From contig NZ_CP059467.1 of assembly GCF_017894365.1 (NCBI RefSeq), forward strand, positions 2,852,001-2,916,000: a DNA stretch of 64,000 nucleotides, in the 5' to 3' direction. This DNA comes from Aromatoleum bremense (GTDB lineage Bacteria; Pseudomonadota; Gammaproteobacteria; Burkholderiales; Rhodocyclaceae). The notes under the pieces are model-generated. The model was not told where the DNA came from. It searched no databases and worked only from the letters and a program-made list of their open reading frames with translations. A program made the translations under genes and the position numbers. Of the stretch, positions 1-8,631 are shown piece after piece. Every line of letters starts with the position of its first letter. The first letter of the stretch is position 1.

Positions 1-142
1 GAAACAGGGGCAGGGTCAGGTACGGCAGCACGGCGAGCCATTTCGCCGGCGCCGGGGTCGGCGCATCGGGCGCGCGCCGGCGAGGTGCAGGCTGCAAGAC
101 GGTGGCGCGAGGCGTCGGCGCGGGGTCGGGCCGTTGGCTCAT
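1..142 (-). CDS. N-terminus of a membrane protein, probably a sensor histidine kinase (partial)
   Basis: An open frame starts at an ATG (140-142, read leftward) and leaves the window after 47 codons. The visible part is a Pro/Arg-rich cytoplasmic segment of about 33 residues followed by the start of a hydrophobic segment (KWLAVLPYLTLPLF), as expected before a first membrane helix. It is divergent from a TRAP transporter operon, the usual place for a DctB/DctS-type dicarboxylate sensor kinase. No catalytic domain is visible, so the kinase identity is inferred from context only. There is no clear Shine-Dalgarno sequence before this ATG. Confidence 0.4.
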   Translation of the reverse strand, partial: MSQRPDPAPTPRATVLQPAPRRRAPDAPTPAPAKWLAVLPYLTLPLF

Positions 143-230
143 CGTGTCGGTACGAAGGGGGCGGAGTTGCGGATGACCACAATATGGCCGGATCGAGGAC
201 GGTACTAGACTTTACCTGTATCCGGGGCCC

Positions 231-246
231 CGGTTCTTGTTTTGCC
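231..246 (+). promoter_or_regulatory. Candidate sigma-54 promoter of dctPQM
   Basis: GG at 232-233 and GC at 244-245 are separated by exactly 10 bases, and the -12 element reads TTGC, giving CGGTTCT-N4-TTGCC against the consensus TGGCACG-N4-TTGCW. The predicted start near 257 would leave a 35-40 base leader before dctP. Dicarboxylate transporters of this type are often activated by DctB/DctD acting with sigma-54. The match is partial in the -24 block, so this is a candidate only. Confidence 0.4.
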
Positions 247-293
247 AAGGCTCTGGTACTCGAGAATAGACAAATTCGCCGGAGGAGAGAGTA

Positions 294-1298
294 ATGAAAA
301 TTCGCGCACTTTTGGTTGGCCTGTTTGCCGTCGGCCTGTCCGCCGCGGCGGTTGCCGCCGAACCCATCGTGATCAAGTTCAGCCACGTCGTGGCAAACGA
401 CACGCCGAAAGGCAAGGCGGCCGAAAAATTCAAGGAGCTCGCCGACAAATACACCAAAGGGGCGGTGAAGGTCGAAGTCTACGCGAACAGCACGCTTTAC
501 AAGGACAAGGAAGAAATGGAGGCGCTGCAGCTCGGTGCGGTGCAGATGCTCGCGCCGTCGCTCGCCAAGTTCGGTCCGCTCGGCGTGCGCGAGTTCGAGG
601 TCTTCGACCTGCCTTACATCTTCGATGGCTACGATGCGCTGCACAAGGTCACGACCGGTGACGTCGGCAAGGAGCTGCTCGGCAAGCTCGAAAAACGCGG
701 CATCAAGGGCCTCGCATTCTGGGACAACGGCTTCAAGTCCTTCTCCGCGAACACCCCGATCAAGAAGCCCGAGGACCTGAAGGGCAAGAAGATGCGCGTG
801 CAGTCGTCGAAGGTGCTCGAGGAGCAGATGCGCGCGCTCGGAGCGATTCCACAGGTGATGGCGTTCTCCGAGGTCTACCAGGCGCTGCAGACGGGCGTCG
901 TCGACGGCACCGAAAACCCGCATTCGAACCTGTACACGCAGAAGATGCATGAAGTGCAGAAGCACATGACGCTGACCGACCACGGCTACCTCGGCTACGC
1001 GGTGATCACGAACAAGAAATTCTGGGACGGCCTGCCGGCCGAGACGCGCACCCAGCTCGAACAGGCGGTGAAGGAGTCGACCGAGTTCGCGAACAAGATC
1101 GCGAAGGAGGAAAACGACAAGGCGCTCGAAGCGGTGCGCGCGTCGGGCAAGACGGAGGTCTACCAGCCGACCGACGCCGAGAAGATGGTGTTCAAGAAGG
1201 CTCTGGTGCCGGTGCACAAGAAGATGGAATCGCGCATCGGTGCCGAGACCATCCAGTCCATCTACAAGGACACCGGGTTCGACCCGTCCAAGCTGTAA
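294..1298 (+). CDS. dctP: TRAP transporter substrate-binding protein, DctP family
   Basis: This is the periplasmic receptor of a tripartite ATP-independent periplasmic transporter; it binds an organic acid and delivers it to DctQM. The 334-residue product has a signal peptide with an AxA-type site after about residue 22. The DctP-family core includes the conserved Arg in KMRVQSS (about residue 168), which in this family pairs with the substrate carboxylate, followed by the GVVDGTENPHSN segment. GGAGGAGAG lies just before the ATG. It is the first gene of dctP-dctQ-dctM. A C4-dicarboxylate is the likeliest ligand given the family, but the sequence does not prove it. Confidence 0.93.
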   Translation: MKIRALLVGLFAVGLSAAAVAAEPIVIKFSHVVANDTPKGKAAEKFKELADKYTKGAVKVEVYANSTLYKDKEEMEALQLGAVQMLAPSLAKFGPLGVREFEVFDLPYIFDGYDALHKVTTGDVGKELLGKLEKRGIKGLAFWDNGFKSFSANTPIKKPEDLKGKKMRVQSSKVLEEQMRALGAIPQVMAFSEVYQALQTGVVDGTENPHSNLYTQKMHEVQKHMTLTDHGYLGYAVITNKKFWDGLPAETRTQLEQAVKESTEFANKIAKEENDKALEAVRASGKTEVYQPTDAEKMVFKKALVPVHKKMESRIGAETIQSIYKDTGFDPSKL

Positions 1299-1312
1299 TC
1301 CATCATCCGCTC

Positions 1313-1360
1313 AACGCCCGCCGGCCCCTGCGCAACGCCGCGTACCGGCGGGCGTTTTCG
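1313..1360 (+). terminator. Terminator-like hairpin between dctP and dctQ
   Basis: A perfect 12-bp stem (AACGCCCGCCGG at 1313-1324, CCGGCGGGCGTT at 1345-1356) is followed by a short T run (1355-1358). It sits inside the operon, so it probably acts as a partial terminator or 3'-end stabiliser that makes the binding protein more abundant than the permease. Confidence 0.6.
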
Positions 1361-1375
1361 TGACGGGAGTATCCC

Positions 1376-2080
1376 ATGCTAAAAATCCTTGACCACATCG
1401 AGGAGTGGCTCATCACCTTCCTCATGGGTGTGGCCACGATCATCATCTTCGCATCGGTCGTGCACCGCTACGGTTCCGGGCTGGCGATTCCCGGCCTGCA
1501 GGACTGGCTGCTGTCGCTGCATTTCGGCTGGGCGCAGGAGCTGTGCATCATCATGTTCGTCTGGATGGCCAAGTTCGGCGCCGCCTATGGCGTGCGCACC
1601 GGCATCCACGTCGGCGTCGACGTGCTGATCAACCGGCTGTCCGCCCCCAACCGCGCCAGGTTCGTCGTCATCGGGCTCGGTGCCGGCGCGCTCTTCACCG
1701 GCATCGTCGGCACGCTCGGCCTGACGTTCGTGCTCGAGAACGGCGCCCATTATCAGTTTCTGACGTGGTTCGGCATGGACACCGGCGACCTGTATGAAGG
1801 ACCGACGACGCCGGACCTCGAATGGCCGACGTGGATCGTGTATTCGGCGATCCCGCTGGGGTCGTACCTGATGTGCTTCCGCTTCCTGCAGGTGATGGCG
1901 GCGTTCCTGCGCACCGGCGAGCTGCCAACGCACGACCACGGCCACGTCGAGGGCATCGACGAGGAGCACCTGCCGGTCGACGCGAACTACTACGACATGG
2001 ACGACAACCTGCACCCGCACGACCTGAAGCATAAACAGCTGGGCAAGAACGGCAACGGTGCCCGGGGAGACAAGCAATGA
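1376..2080 (+). CDS. dctQ: TRAP transporter small permease, DctQ family
   Basis: This is the small membrane subunit of the TRAP transporter, which associates with DctM in the inner membrane. The 234-residue product has four hydrophobic segments, beginning with WLITFLMGVATIIIF. It is longer than many DctQ proteins: it carries a hydrophilic insertion near residues 120-150 and a C-terminal tail (about residues 185-234) unusually rich in His, Asp and Glu. It lies 77 bases after dctP, across the hairpin, and overlaps dctM by four bases (ATGA), indicating translational coupling. The role of the acidic/His tail is unknown. Confidence 0.9.
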   Translation: MLKILDHIEEWLITFLMGVATIIIFASVVHRYGSGLAIPGLQDWLLSLHFGWAQELCIIMFVWMAKFGAAYGVRTGIHVGVDVLINRLSAPNRARFVVIGLGAGALFTGIVGTLGLTFVLENGAHYQFLTWFGMDTGDLYEGPTTPDLEWPTWIVYSAIPLGSYLMCFRFLQVMAAFLRTGELPTHDHGHVEGIDEEHLPVDANYYDMDDNLHPHDLKHKQLGKNGNGARGDKQ

Positions 2081-3360
2081 GCGCCGCAATCATCTTCGTA
2101 TTGCTCCTGGTGCTGATGCTCACCGGGATGCCGATCTCGATCTCGCTCGGCCTCACGGTCCTGACCTTCCTATTCACGATGACCGAAGTGCCGATCGAGT
2201 CGGTCGCGCTGAAGCTCTTCACCGGCATCGAGAAGTTCGAGATCATGGCGATCCCGTTCTTCATCCTCGCGGGCAACTTCCTGACGCACGGGGGTGTGGC
2301 GCGGCGGATGATCAACTTCGCGACCGCGATGGTCGGCCACTGGTACGGCGGTCTGGGTCTTGGCGGCGTCGTCGCGTGCGCGTTGTTCGCCGCGGTATCG
2401 GGCTCGAGCCCGGCGACGGTCGTCGCGATCGGCGCGATCCTGCTGCCGGCGATGGTCAGGCAGGGCTTCCCGAACAAGTTCGGCGCCGGCGTGATCACGA
2501 CTTCGGGCGCGCTCGGCATCCTGATCCCGCCGTCGATCGTCATGGTCATGTACTCGGTGTCGACGAACACTTCGGTCGGCTCGCTGTTCATGGCGGGTGT
2601 CGTGCCGGGCCTGCTGCTCGCGATGTTTCTCGGCTTCACGACCTGGTACCGCGCGCGCAAGTACGACTACCCGCGCCAGCCGAAGGCGAGCTGGGGGCAG
2701 CGGCTGCGCGCGTTCAAGGAATCCGCGTGGGGTCTGTTCCTGATCGTCGTCGTCATGGGCGGGATCTACTCCGGCATCTTCACGCCGACCGAGGCGGCTG
2801 CGATGAGTGCGGTGTATGCGTTCTTCGTCGCGGTGTTCGTCTACAAGGACCTCGGCATGAAGGACGTGCCGAAGGTGCTGCTGAACTCCGCGAACATGAG
2901 CGCGATGCTGCTGTACATCATCACCAACGCGGTGCTGTTCTCGTTCCTGCTGACGCATGAAAACATTCCGCAGGAGATGGCGGACTTCATGATCGGCACC
3001 GGCGTCGGCATGATCGGCTTCCTGATCATGGCCAACATCCTGATGCTGATCGCCGGCAACTTCATGGAGCCGTCGTCGATCGTGCTGATCCTCGCGCCGA
3101 TCCTGTTCCCGATCGCGATCAAGCTCGGCATCGACCCGGTGCATTTCGGCATCATCATGGTCGTCAACATGGAAGTCGGCATGTGCCATCCGCCGGTCGG
3201 CCTGAATCTTTACGTCGCCAGCGGCATCACGAAGATGGGCATCACCGAGCTGACGGTGGCAGTGTGGCCGTGGCTGCTGTCGATGCTGGTATTCCTGATC
3301 CTCGTCACCTACGTCCCGGCCATCTCGCTGGCCCTGCCGCGCGCGCTCGGCATGATGTAG
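2077..3360 (+). CDS. dctM: TRAP transporter large permease, DctM family
   Basis: This is the large membrane subunit, the ion-coupled transport channel of the TRAP system. The 427-residue product is hydrophobic throughout, with about a dozen membrane segments and typical DctM signatures: GMPISISLGL near the start, the AAVSGSSPATVVAIG loop near residues 105-120, and GILIPPSIVMV near residue 150. The start overlaps the dctQ stop, and a strong intrinsic terminator follows directly. Length and content are normal for the family. Confidence 0.95.
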   Translation: MSAAIIFVLLLVLMLTGMPISISLGLTVLTFLFTMTEVPIESVALKLFTGIEKFEIMAIPFFILAGNFLTHGGVARRMINFATAMVGHWYGGLGLGGVVACALFAAVSGSSPATVVAIGAILLPAMVRQGFPNKFGAGVITTSGALGILIPPSIVMVMYSVSTNTSVGSLFMAGVVPGLLLAMFLGFTTWYRARKYDYPRQPKASWGQRLRAFKESAWGLFLIVVVMGGIYSGIFTPTEAAAMSAVYAFFVAVFVYKDLGMKDVPKVLLNSANMSAMLLYIITNAVLFSFLLTHENIPQEMADFMIGTGVGMIGFLIMANILMLIAGNFMEPSSIVLILAPILFPIAIKLGIDPVHFGIIMVVNMEVGMCHPPVGLNLYVASGITKMGITELTVAVWPWLLSMLVFLILVTYVPAISLALPRALGMM

Positions 3361-3382
3361 CGAGGCCGTGTCGTCGCACAGC

Positions 3383-3412
3383 AAAGGCCCGCCTTTCGAG
3401 GCGGGCCTTTTT
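3383..3412 (+). terminator. Intrinsic terminator of dctPQM
   Basis: An 11-bp perfect stem (AAAGGCCCGCC, 3383-3393) with a 6-base loop and its complement (3400-3410) runs into a T tract, 22 bases after the dctM stop. The A-rich 5' arm means it may also work on the opposite strand. Confidence 0.9.
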
Positions 3413-3502
3413 ACTTCCAGACGGTGCGATCGGGCGAGCTAGAATACGTGTCCCCTCGTGCATCGGCGGGAGCATTTGCGTGGATTGCTGGGCAGGAGAT
3501 AC

Positions 3503-4456
3503 ATGGCGATATATCTGAATGAAGCCGAAGTCGGCGGCCTCCTCGACATGCCGATGGTGCTCGGCGCGGTCGAGCAGGTCATGGCCGCTCACGGGCGCGG
3601 CGAAACGATCGACTTCCCGCGGCAGCGCGTACGTCTGCCGGCGACGATGACACACCTGCTGCAGGGCGGTGTGCCCGCCGTCAACCTCTCCGGGCTGAAG
3701 GTCTATACGAGCGCCGGCGGCCGCAACCGGTTCTGGGTGCACCTTTTCGACGCCACCAGCGGCGATCCGGTCGCCGTGCTCGAGGCCGACCGTCTCGGCA
3801 TGATGCGCACCGGCGCCGCGGGCGGGATCGCCGCGAAATGGCTGGCGCGAGCCGATGCCCGCGTTGCGGGCGTGTTCGGTGCTGGCTGGCAGGCGCAGGG
3901 GCAGATCCTCGCGCTGTGCGCGGTACGGCCGGTCGAACGCATAAAAGTGTTCGCGCGCAACCCGGACCGGCTGCAGGCTTTCTGCACGCAGATGAGCCTT
4001 GACACCGGCCGCGAGGTGGTGCCGGCGGCGAGCGCCGAGGACACCGTACGCGGCGCCGATGTCGTCGTCACGATCACGACGTCGCCAAAGCCGCTGTTCG
4101 ACGCCGCGTGGCTCGCCCCGGGCATGCACATCACGGCCGCCGGTTCGAACAGCCTCGCCCGCCAGGAGCTTTCGGAGGCGGCGGTGAGGCGCGCCGACGT
4201 GATCTGCGTCGATTCGCGCGAGATCGCGCTGCGCGAGGCGGGCGACCTGATGCCGCTGCTCGAAAAAGGACGCACGCAGCCGGGGCGGTGGGTGGAACTG
4301 GGTGAAGTGGTCGCCGGGATCCGCCCGGGACGCACGAGCGACGCCCAGATCACGCTGTTCGAATCGCAGGGCATGGCGATCCAGGATATCGCCGTGGCGG
4401 CGCAAGTCGTCGCGCGCGCCCGCGAACGCGGCCTCGGCACCGCGCTGCCCTACTGA
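3503..4456 (+). CDS. Ornithine cyclodeaminase / mu-crystallin family protein
   Basis: The 317-residue product is an NAD(P)-dependent enzyme of the ornithine cyclodeaminase/mu-crystallin superfamily, whose members include cyclodeaminases, alanine dehydrogenases and ketimine reductases. The Rossmann motif GVFGAGWQAQGQ is visible near residue 130, preceded by the family segment EADRLGMMRTGAAGGIAAKWLA. The start at 3503 is chosen for its AGGAGA Shine-Dalgarno at 3494-3499; a frame extending 15 codons upstream has no such support. A TAGAAT -10-like hexamer lies at 3440-3445. It appears to be a single gene between the TRAP terminator and the FHA gene. The substrate cannot be told from sequence. Confidence 0.85.
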   Translation: MAIYLNEAEVGGLLDMPMVLGAVEQVMAAHGRGETIDFPRQRVRLPATMTHLLQGGVPAVNLSGLKVYTSAGGRNRFWVHLFDATSGDPVAVLEADRLGMMRTGAAGGIAAKWLARADARVAGVFGAGWQAQGQILALCAVRPVERIKVFARNPDRLQAFCTQMSLDTGREVVPAASAEDTVRGADVVVTITTSPKPLFDAAWLAPGMHITAAGSNSLARQELSEAAVRRADVICVDSREIALREAGDLMPLLEKGRTQPGRWVELGEVVAGIRPGRTSDAQITLFESQGMAIQDIAVAAQVVARARERGLGTALPY

Positions 4457-4514
4457 AAGCCGCGCGGCCGCCGCGGGCAGCGCGCTTCCGCACTCGAGAA
4501 ATGGAACAAATGCA

Positions 4515-5225
4515 ATGCCGAAGTTGATCCTCAGCATGGACGGGCTGGTCCTCAAGGAAATCGTCCTCGACAAGCCGCGCACGACCATCGGGCGCAAGCC
4601 CAGCAATGACGTCCAGATCGACAACCTGGCGATCAGCGGCCAGCACGCCGTGATCACGACGATCCTCGATGACGCCTTCCTCGAGGACCAGAACAGCACC
4701 AACGGCACCTACGTGAATGGCCAGCCGATCAAGAAGCATGTGCTGCGCAACAACGACATCGTCGAACTCGGCAAGTACCGCCTCAAGTACATCGTCGAGC
4801 CGGCCGCGCCGGCGGTGCACGCGTTCGGCTATGCCGGGACGGTTGCGGACGGGCCGGTATTCGTGCCCCCCGAGGTCGCGCCCGCCGCCGGCCGGGCGCC
4901 GGGCGCAGCGGCGCCGGAGATGCCGCCACCTCCGGCTTCGTCGCCCGCCGCGGGCGGTGGCGCGGTGGGTGTCATGCAGCTGCTCAACGGCCCGAATGCG
5001 GGGCGGGAACTGGAACTGACCAAGTCGCTGACGACGCTCGGCAAGCCCGGCAAGCAGGTGGCGGCGATCACGCGGCGGGTGAACGGATATTTCCTCACCC
5101 ACGTCGAGGGCGAAGAGTTCCCGCGCGTCAATGGGCGCCCGCTGGACGCCCAGGCGCGCCGCCTCGACGAACACGACATCGTCGAGATGGCCGGGGTCAA
5201 GATGGAGTTTTTCCTGCGCCCCTGA
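4515..5225 (+). CDS. FHA-domain protein with two FHA-like modules
   Basis: The 236-residue protein has an N-terminal forkhead-associated domain (residues 1-95) with the full signature TTIGRKPSNDVQIDN, SGQHAVI and NSTNGTYVNG. FHA domains bind phosphothreonine peptides. A Pro/Ala-rich linker (about 100-150) joins it to a second, weaker FHA-like half (about 155-236) containing LTTLGKPGKQVAAITRR and RVNGRPL, where the phosphopeptide-binding residues look degenerate. The ATG at 4515 begins the FHA fold directly. It is followed in the same direction by a phosphodiesterase-like gene and a GspE/PilB-type ATPase. No Ser/Thr kinase gene is in the window, so its partner is unknown. Confidence 0.85.
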   Translation: MPKLILSMDGLVLKEIVLDKPRTTIGRKPSNDVQIDNLAISGQHAVITTILDDAFLEDQNSTNGTYVNGQPIKKHVLRNNDIVELGKYRLKYIVEPAAPAVHAFGYAGTVADGPVFVPPEVAPAAGRAPGAAAPEMPPPPASSPAAGGGAVGVMQLLNGPNAGRELELTKSLTTLGKPGKQVAAITRRVNGYFLTHVEGEEFPRVNGRPLDAQARRLDEHDIVEMAGVKMEFFLRP

Positions 5226-5387
5226 CTCGCCCGGGCCATCGCGGGCCACCCGCCCCGCGTCGTGAGGTAATGTCGTGAAGTAATGCACGCAGCACGATCC
5301 GCAGGTAGTGGTAGCGTGCTGCGTCACCTCACCGGAGCGACGCTCGCAGCCCGCCGCGGCGGACTCCCGGCGCTGCGACCCAAACCC

Positions 5388-6155
5388 ATGAAGCTCAGGA
5401 TACTTGGCTGCAGCGGCGGAATCGGCGGACGGGCTTCGGGCACGACGGCGTTCCTCGCTGACGACGACATCCTCGTCGATGCGGGCACCGGCGTCGGCGA
5501 GCTGGAACTCGACGACTTGCTGCGCATCGATCACGTTTTCGTCACGCACGCGCATCTCGACCATATCGTATCGATTCCGCTGCTCGTCGATTCGGTCGGC
5601 GAACTCCGCGACACGCCGCTGACGGTGTACGCCACGGCGGAAACCATCCGCATCCTGCGCCTGCACGTCTTCAACTGGCAGATCTGGCCGGATTTCACCA
5701 CCATCCCGGACTGCCACCGGCCGTACCTCCGCTTTCATCCCGTCGAGGCCGGCCGCCCCATCCGGCTCGGAGCACGAACAGTCACGCCGCTGCCGGCCCG
5801 CCACAGCGTGCCGACGGTCGCCTACTGTCTCGACAGTGGCGAGGGCAAGCTCGTCTATACCGGCGACACCGAGTATTCGACCGAACTGATCACCGCCATC
5901 AACGCGCTCGACAACGTGCGCCACCTGATCGTCGAGACCGCTTTCCTCGAAAGCCAGCACGGTCTCGCGCTCACGGCGCGCCATCTGTGTCCCAGCCTGC
6001 TGCATGCGATGCTCGAAGAGCTCACCGGGGCGCCCGAGGTCCACATCACCCACCTCAAGCCCGGCCAGTGCGAACGCATCATGCGCGAGATCGCGGCCGG
6101 AGCCGGGCGTCTGCATCCGGTGAGGCTCGAGCAGGGCACGATCCTCGAGTTCTGA
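5388..6155 (+). CDS. Metallo-beta-lactamase-fold hydrolase, class II cyclic-nucleotide phosphodiesterase-like
   Basis: The 255-residue product has the metal-binding motif THAHLDH near residue 50, a GCSGGIGG N-terminal strand, LVYTGDTEYS near residue 155 and VHITHLKPGQ near residue 225. This is the metal-ligand order of the metallo-beta-lactamase fold. The overall layout resembles class II 3',5'-cyclic-nucleotide phosphodiesterases, so cAMP hydrolysis is a reasonable guess, but RNase Z-like activity is not excluded. The ATG at 5388 is preferred because the fold begins there; an upstream ATG at 5283 would add a low-complexity Arg/Ala/Gly leader. The gene lies 162 bases after the FHA gene. Confidence 0.75.
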   Translation: MKLRILGCSGGIGGRASGTTAFLADDDILVDAGTGVGELELDDLLRIDHVFVTHAHLDHIVSIPLLVDSVGELRDTPLTVYATAETIRILRLHVFNWQIWPDFTTIPDCHRPYLRFHPVEAGRPIRLGARTVTPLPARHSVPTVAYCLDSGEGKLVYTGDTEYSTELITAINALDNVRHLIVETAFLESQHGLALTARHLCPSLLHAMLEELTGAPEVHITHLKPGQCERIMREIAAGAGRLHPVRLEQGTILEF

Positions 6156-6231
6156 ATTTCCTGGCGGCGCCGGCTAGAATGGCCGGCCCCGAGCACGCCT
6201 TCGTTGAATGCCCTGACCAACAGGAACAGGA

Positions 6232-8592
6232 ATGCCCATGACAGCAGCGCCCGGACGAGCTGGGAAAGGTAGCGACGTCGCCGGTCGTCTCGCGTTTTTC
6301 AAAGGCCTGCAGGCGATCACGACACGAATCGACGCGGCCGACGACGTCGATCGCGTCGTCCTCGACCTTTCCGCCGACCTGTGCGCGCTGTTCGACGCTG
6401 ACAGCCTGTGCTTGTTCGCCCTCGACGAGGCCGGTACGACGCTCGTTTCGCGCGTCAGGACGGGCGCGGCCCCCGCCGACGCACGACTCCCGGTCGAGGC
6501 GCGCAACATCGCCGGCTACGTCGCATTGAGCCGGCAACCCGTCAATATCCGCGACGTGCACGACCAGGCCGAACTCCGCGCGCTTTCCCCGGAGCTGCGC
6601 TTTCCCCGCAGCGGCGACGAGCGCAGCGGCTACCGCACGCGGCAGATGCTTGCGGCGCCGGTCATCGATCCCGCGAGCGGCGCGCTGCAGGGCGTGATCC
6701 TGCTGATCAACGCGACGCAGGGCGAGAAATTTTCAAGCGTCGCGAAGGACGGTCTGCTTGGGCTTGCGCAGGCGCTGGGCGTCGCGTACGCCCAGCGCGG
6801 CAGGGCGCCGGCGGCGCTGCGCTCGCGCTACGACGCGCTGGTCGTCGACGGGCGCCTCGGCGCGGCCGAACTCGAAGAGGCGGTACGCCGCGCCCGCGAA
6901 GGGGGGGCGACGGTCGATGAGGTGCTCGTCGCGACCCGCGGTATCGCGCTGTCCGAACTGGGCGACGCCGCCTCGCGCTTCTTCCATGTGCCGTACGAGC
7001 CTTATCGTCAGGATCGCGTCAAGCAGCTTGACTTGCTGCGCAACATCAAGCGCGAGTACGTGCAGCAGACCGGATGGCTGCCGCTCGAGGAGACGCCCGA
7101 AGGCGTCGTCGTGCTCGCATGGGACCCCGAACAGGTCCGCGCGTCGCGCATCGCACACAACGTGTTCCCCAAACGCCGGCTCGCCTTCTGTGTGACGACG
7201 CGCGACGAGTTCGACCGCACCGTCGATCAGTATTTCGAGCCCTCGATGGAGCTCGGCTCGGTATCCGACCTGCTGCACGACCTGCCCGAAGACGAGCAGG
7301 ACCTGTCGGTCGCCGACGACGTCATGGCCGCGGCGGACAACGAACTCGTCAAGCTCGTGAACAAGGTCATCATCGACGCGTACCGGCAGGGCGCGTCGGA
7401 CATCCATATCGAGCCGCGCCCGGGCAAGGACAAGACGCACATCCGTTTCCGCAAGGACGGCACGCTCGTGCCGTACATCCAGGTGCCTGCGAGCTACCGC
7501 AACCCGCTCGTGACGCGCATCAAGATCATGTGCGACCTCGACATCTCGGAGCGGCGCAAGCCGCAGGATGGCAAGATCCGCTTCCGCAAGTTCGCGCCGC
7601 TCGACATCGAGCTGCGCGTCGCGACGGTGCCGACCGCCGGCGGCATGGAAGACGTCGTGATGCGCCTGCTCGGCCACAGCGAGCCGATCAGGATCGAACA
7701 GCTCGGTCTGACCGAGCACAACCTCGAGCGCCTCAGGCGCACGATCGCCAAGCCCTACGGCCTGTTCTTCGTCTGCGGGCCGACCGGCTCGGGCAAGACG
7801 ACGACGCTGCACTCGATCCTCGGCCACCTCAACACGCCGGAAACGAAGATCTGGACCGCCGAAGACCCAGTCGAGATCACGCAGAAGGGGCTGCGCCAGG
7901 TACAGGTCAACCGCAAGGCCGGCCTCGACTTCGCGACGATGATGCGCGCGTTCCTCCGCGCCGACCCGGATGTCATCATGGTCGGCGAAATGCGCGACCT
8001 CGAGACGGTGTCGGTGGGCATCGAAGCGTCGCTGACCGGCCACCTCGTGCTGTCGACGCTGCATACCAACAGCGCGCCGGAATCGATCGTGCGCCTGCTC
8101 GACATGGGCATGGACCCGTTCAACTTCGGCGACGCGCTGCTCGGCGTGCTCGCGCAGCGGCTGGCGAAGCGGCTGTGCACCCATTGCCGGCAAGCCTATC
8201 GCGCCGACGAGGCCGAAGTCGTGCAACTGCTCGACGAGTACTGCGAAGACATGCACGCGACGCCGGAATTCCGCGCCGATCCGCTCGCCGCCCGCGCCGC
8301 GGTGTTCGAGCGGCTGCGCGCGACGCACGCGGATGCCGAAGGCCGCTTCACCCTTTACCGGCCGATTGGCTGCGCCGAGTGCAACTCGGGCTATAAGGGG
8401 CGGGTCGGACTGCATGAGCTGATGCTCGCCTCGGCCGAGATCAAGCGGATGATCCAGGAGCGCGCGCGTGTCGCGCAGCTGCTGGGTGTCGCGCTCGCCG
8501 AGGGATTGCGCACGCTGCGCCAGGACGGCATCGAGAAAGTGCTCGGCGGCATCACCGACATGGCGCAGGTGCGGCGCGTGTGCGTGCGCTGA
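6232..8592 (+). CDS. GAF-domain GspE/PilB-family secretion ATPase
   Basis: The 786-residue protein is a cytoplasmic hexameric ATPase of the type II secretion/type IV pilus family with an extra sensory module. Residues about 15-190 form a GAF domain. About 195-360 is the MshE/GspE N-terminal region. The ATPase core follows, with Walker A GPTGSGKTT at about 516-524, the Asp box TAEDPVEI, Walker B (DPDVIMVGEMRD) and the His box LSTLHTN. The zinc-binding tetracysteine is present (CTHC near 649-652, CAEC near 714-717). No other secretion or pilus genes are nearby, so its machine is encoded elsewhere. Two tandem ATGs (6232 and 6238) each have an AGG about seven bases upstream. A TAGAAT hexamer is at 6175-6180. 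Confidence 0.9.
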   Translation: MPMTAAPGRAGKGSDVAGRLAFFKGLQAITTRIDAADDVDRVVLDLSADLCALFDADSLCLFALDEAGTTLVSRVRTGAAPADARLPVEARNIAGYVALSRQPVNIRDVHDQAELRALSPELRFPRSGDERSGYRTRQMLAAPVIDPASGALQGVILLINATQGEKFSSVAKDGLLGLAQALGVAYAQRGRAPAALRSRYDALVVDGRLGAAELEEAVRRAREGGATVDEVLVATRGIALSELGDAASRFFHVPYEPYRQDRVKQLDLLRNIKREYVQQTGWLPLEETPEGVVVLAWDPEQVRASRIAHNVFPKRRLAFCVTTRDEFDRTVDQYFEPSMELGSVSDLLHDLPEDEQDLSVADDVMAAADNELVKLVNKVIIDAYRQGASDIHIEPRPGKDKTHIRFRKDGTLVPYIQVPASYRNPLVTRIKIMCDLDISERRKPQDGKIRFRKFAPLDIELRVATVPTAGGMEDVVMRLLGHSEPIRIEQLGLTEHNLERLRRTIAKPYGLFFVCGPTGSGKTTTLHSILGHLNTPETKIWTAEDPVEITQKGLRQVQVNRKAGLDFATMMRAFLRADPDVIMVGEMRDLETVSVGIEASLTGHLVLSTLHTNSAPESIVRLLDMGMDPFNFGDALLGVLAQRLAKRLCTHCRQAYRADEAEVVQLLDEYCEDMHATPEFRADPLAARAAVFERLRATHADAEGRFTLYRPIGCAECNSGYKGRVGLHELMLASAEIKRMIQERARVAQLLGVALAEGLRTLRQDGIEKVLGGITDMAQVRRVCVR

Positions 8593-8631
8593 ACGGTTAG
8601 AATCCGCCGCTCGAACGAACAGGAGAACTTC

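Noticed and set aside
5258..5286. Near-duplicate TCGTGA-GTAATG motif before the metallo-beta-lactamase-fold gene
   Set aside because: Only two short imperfect copies; no sign of regulatory arrangement.
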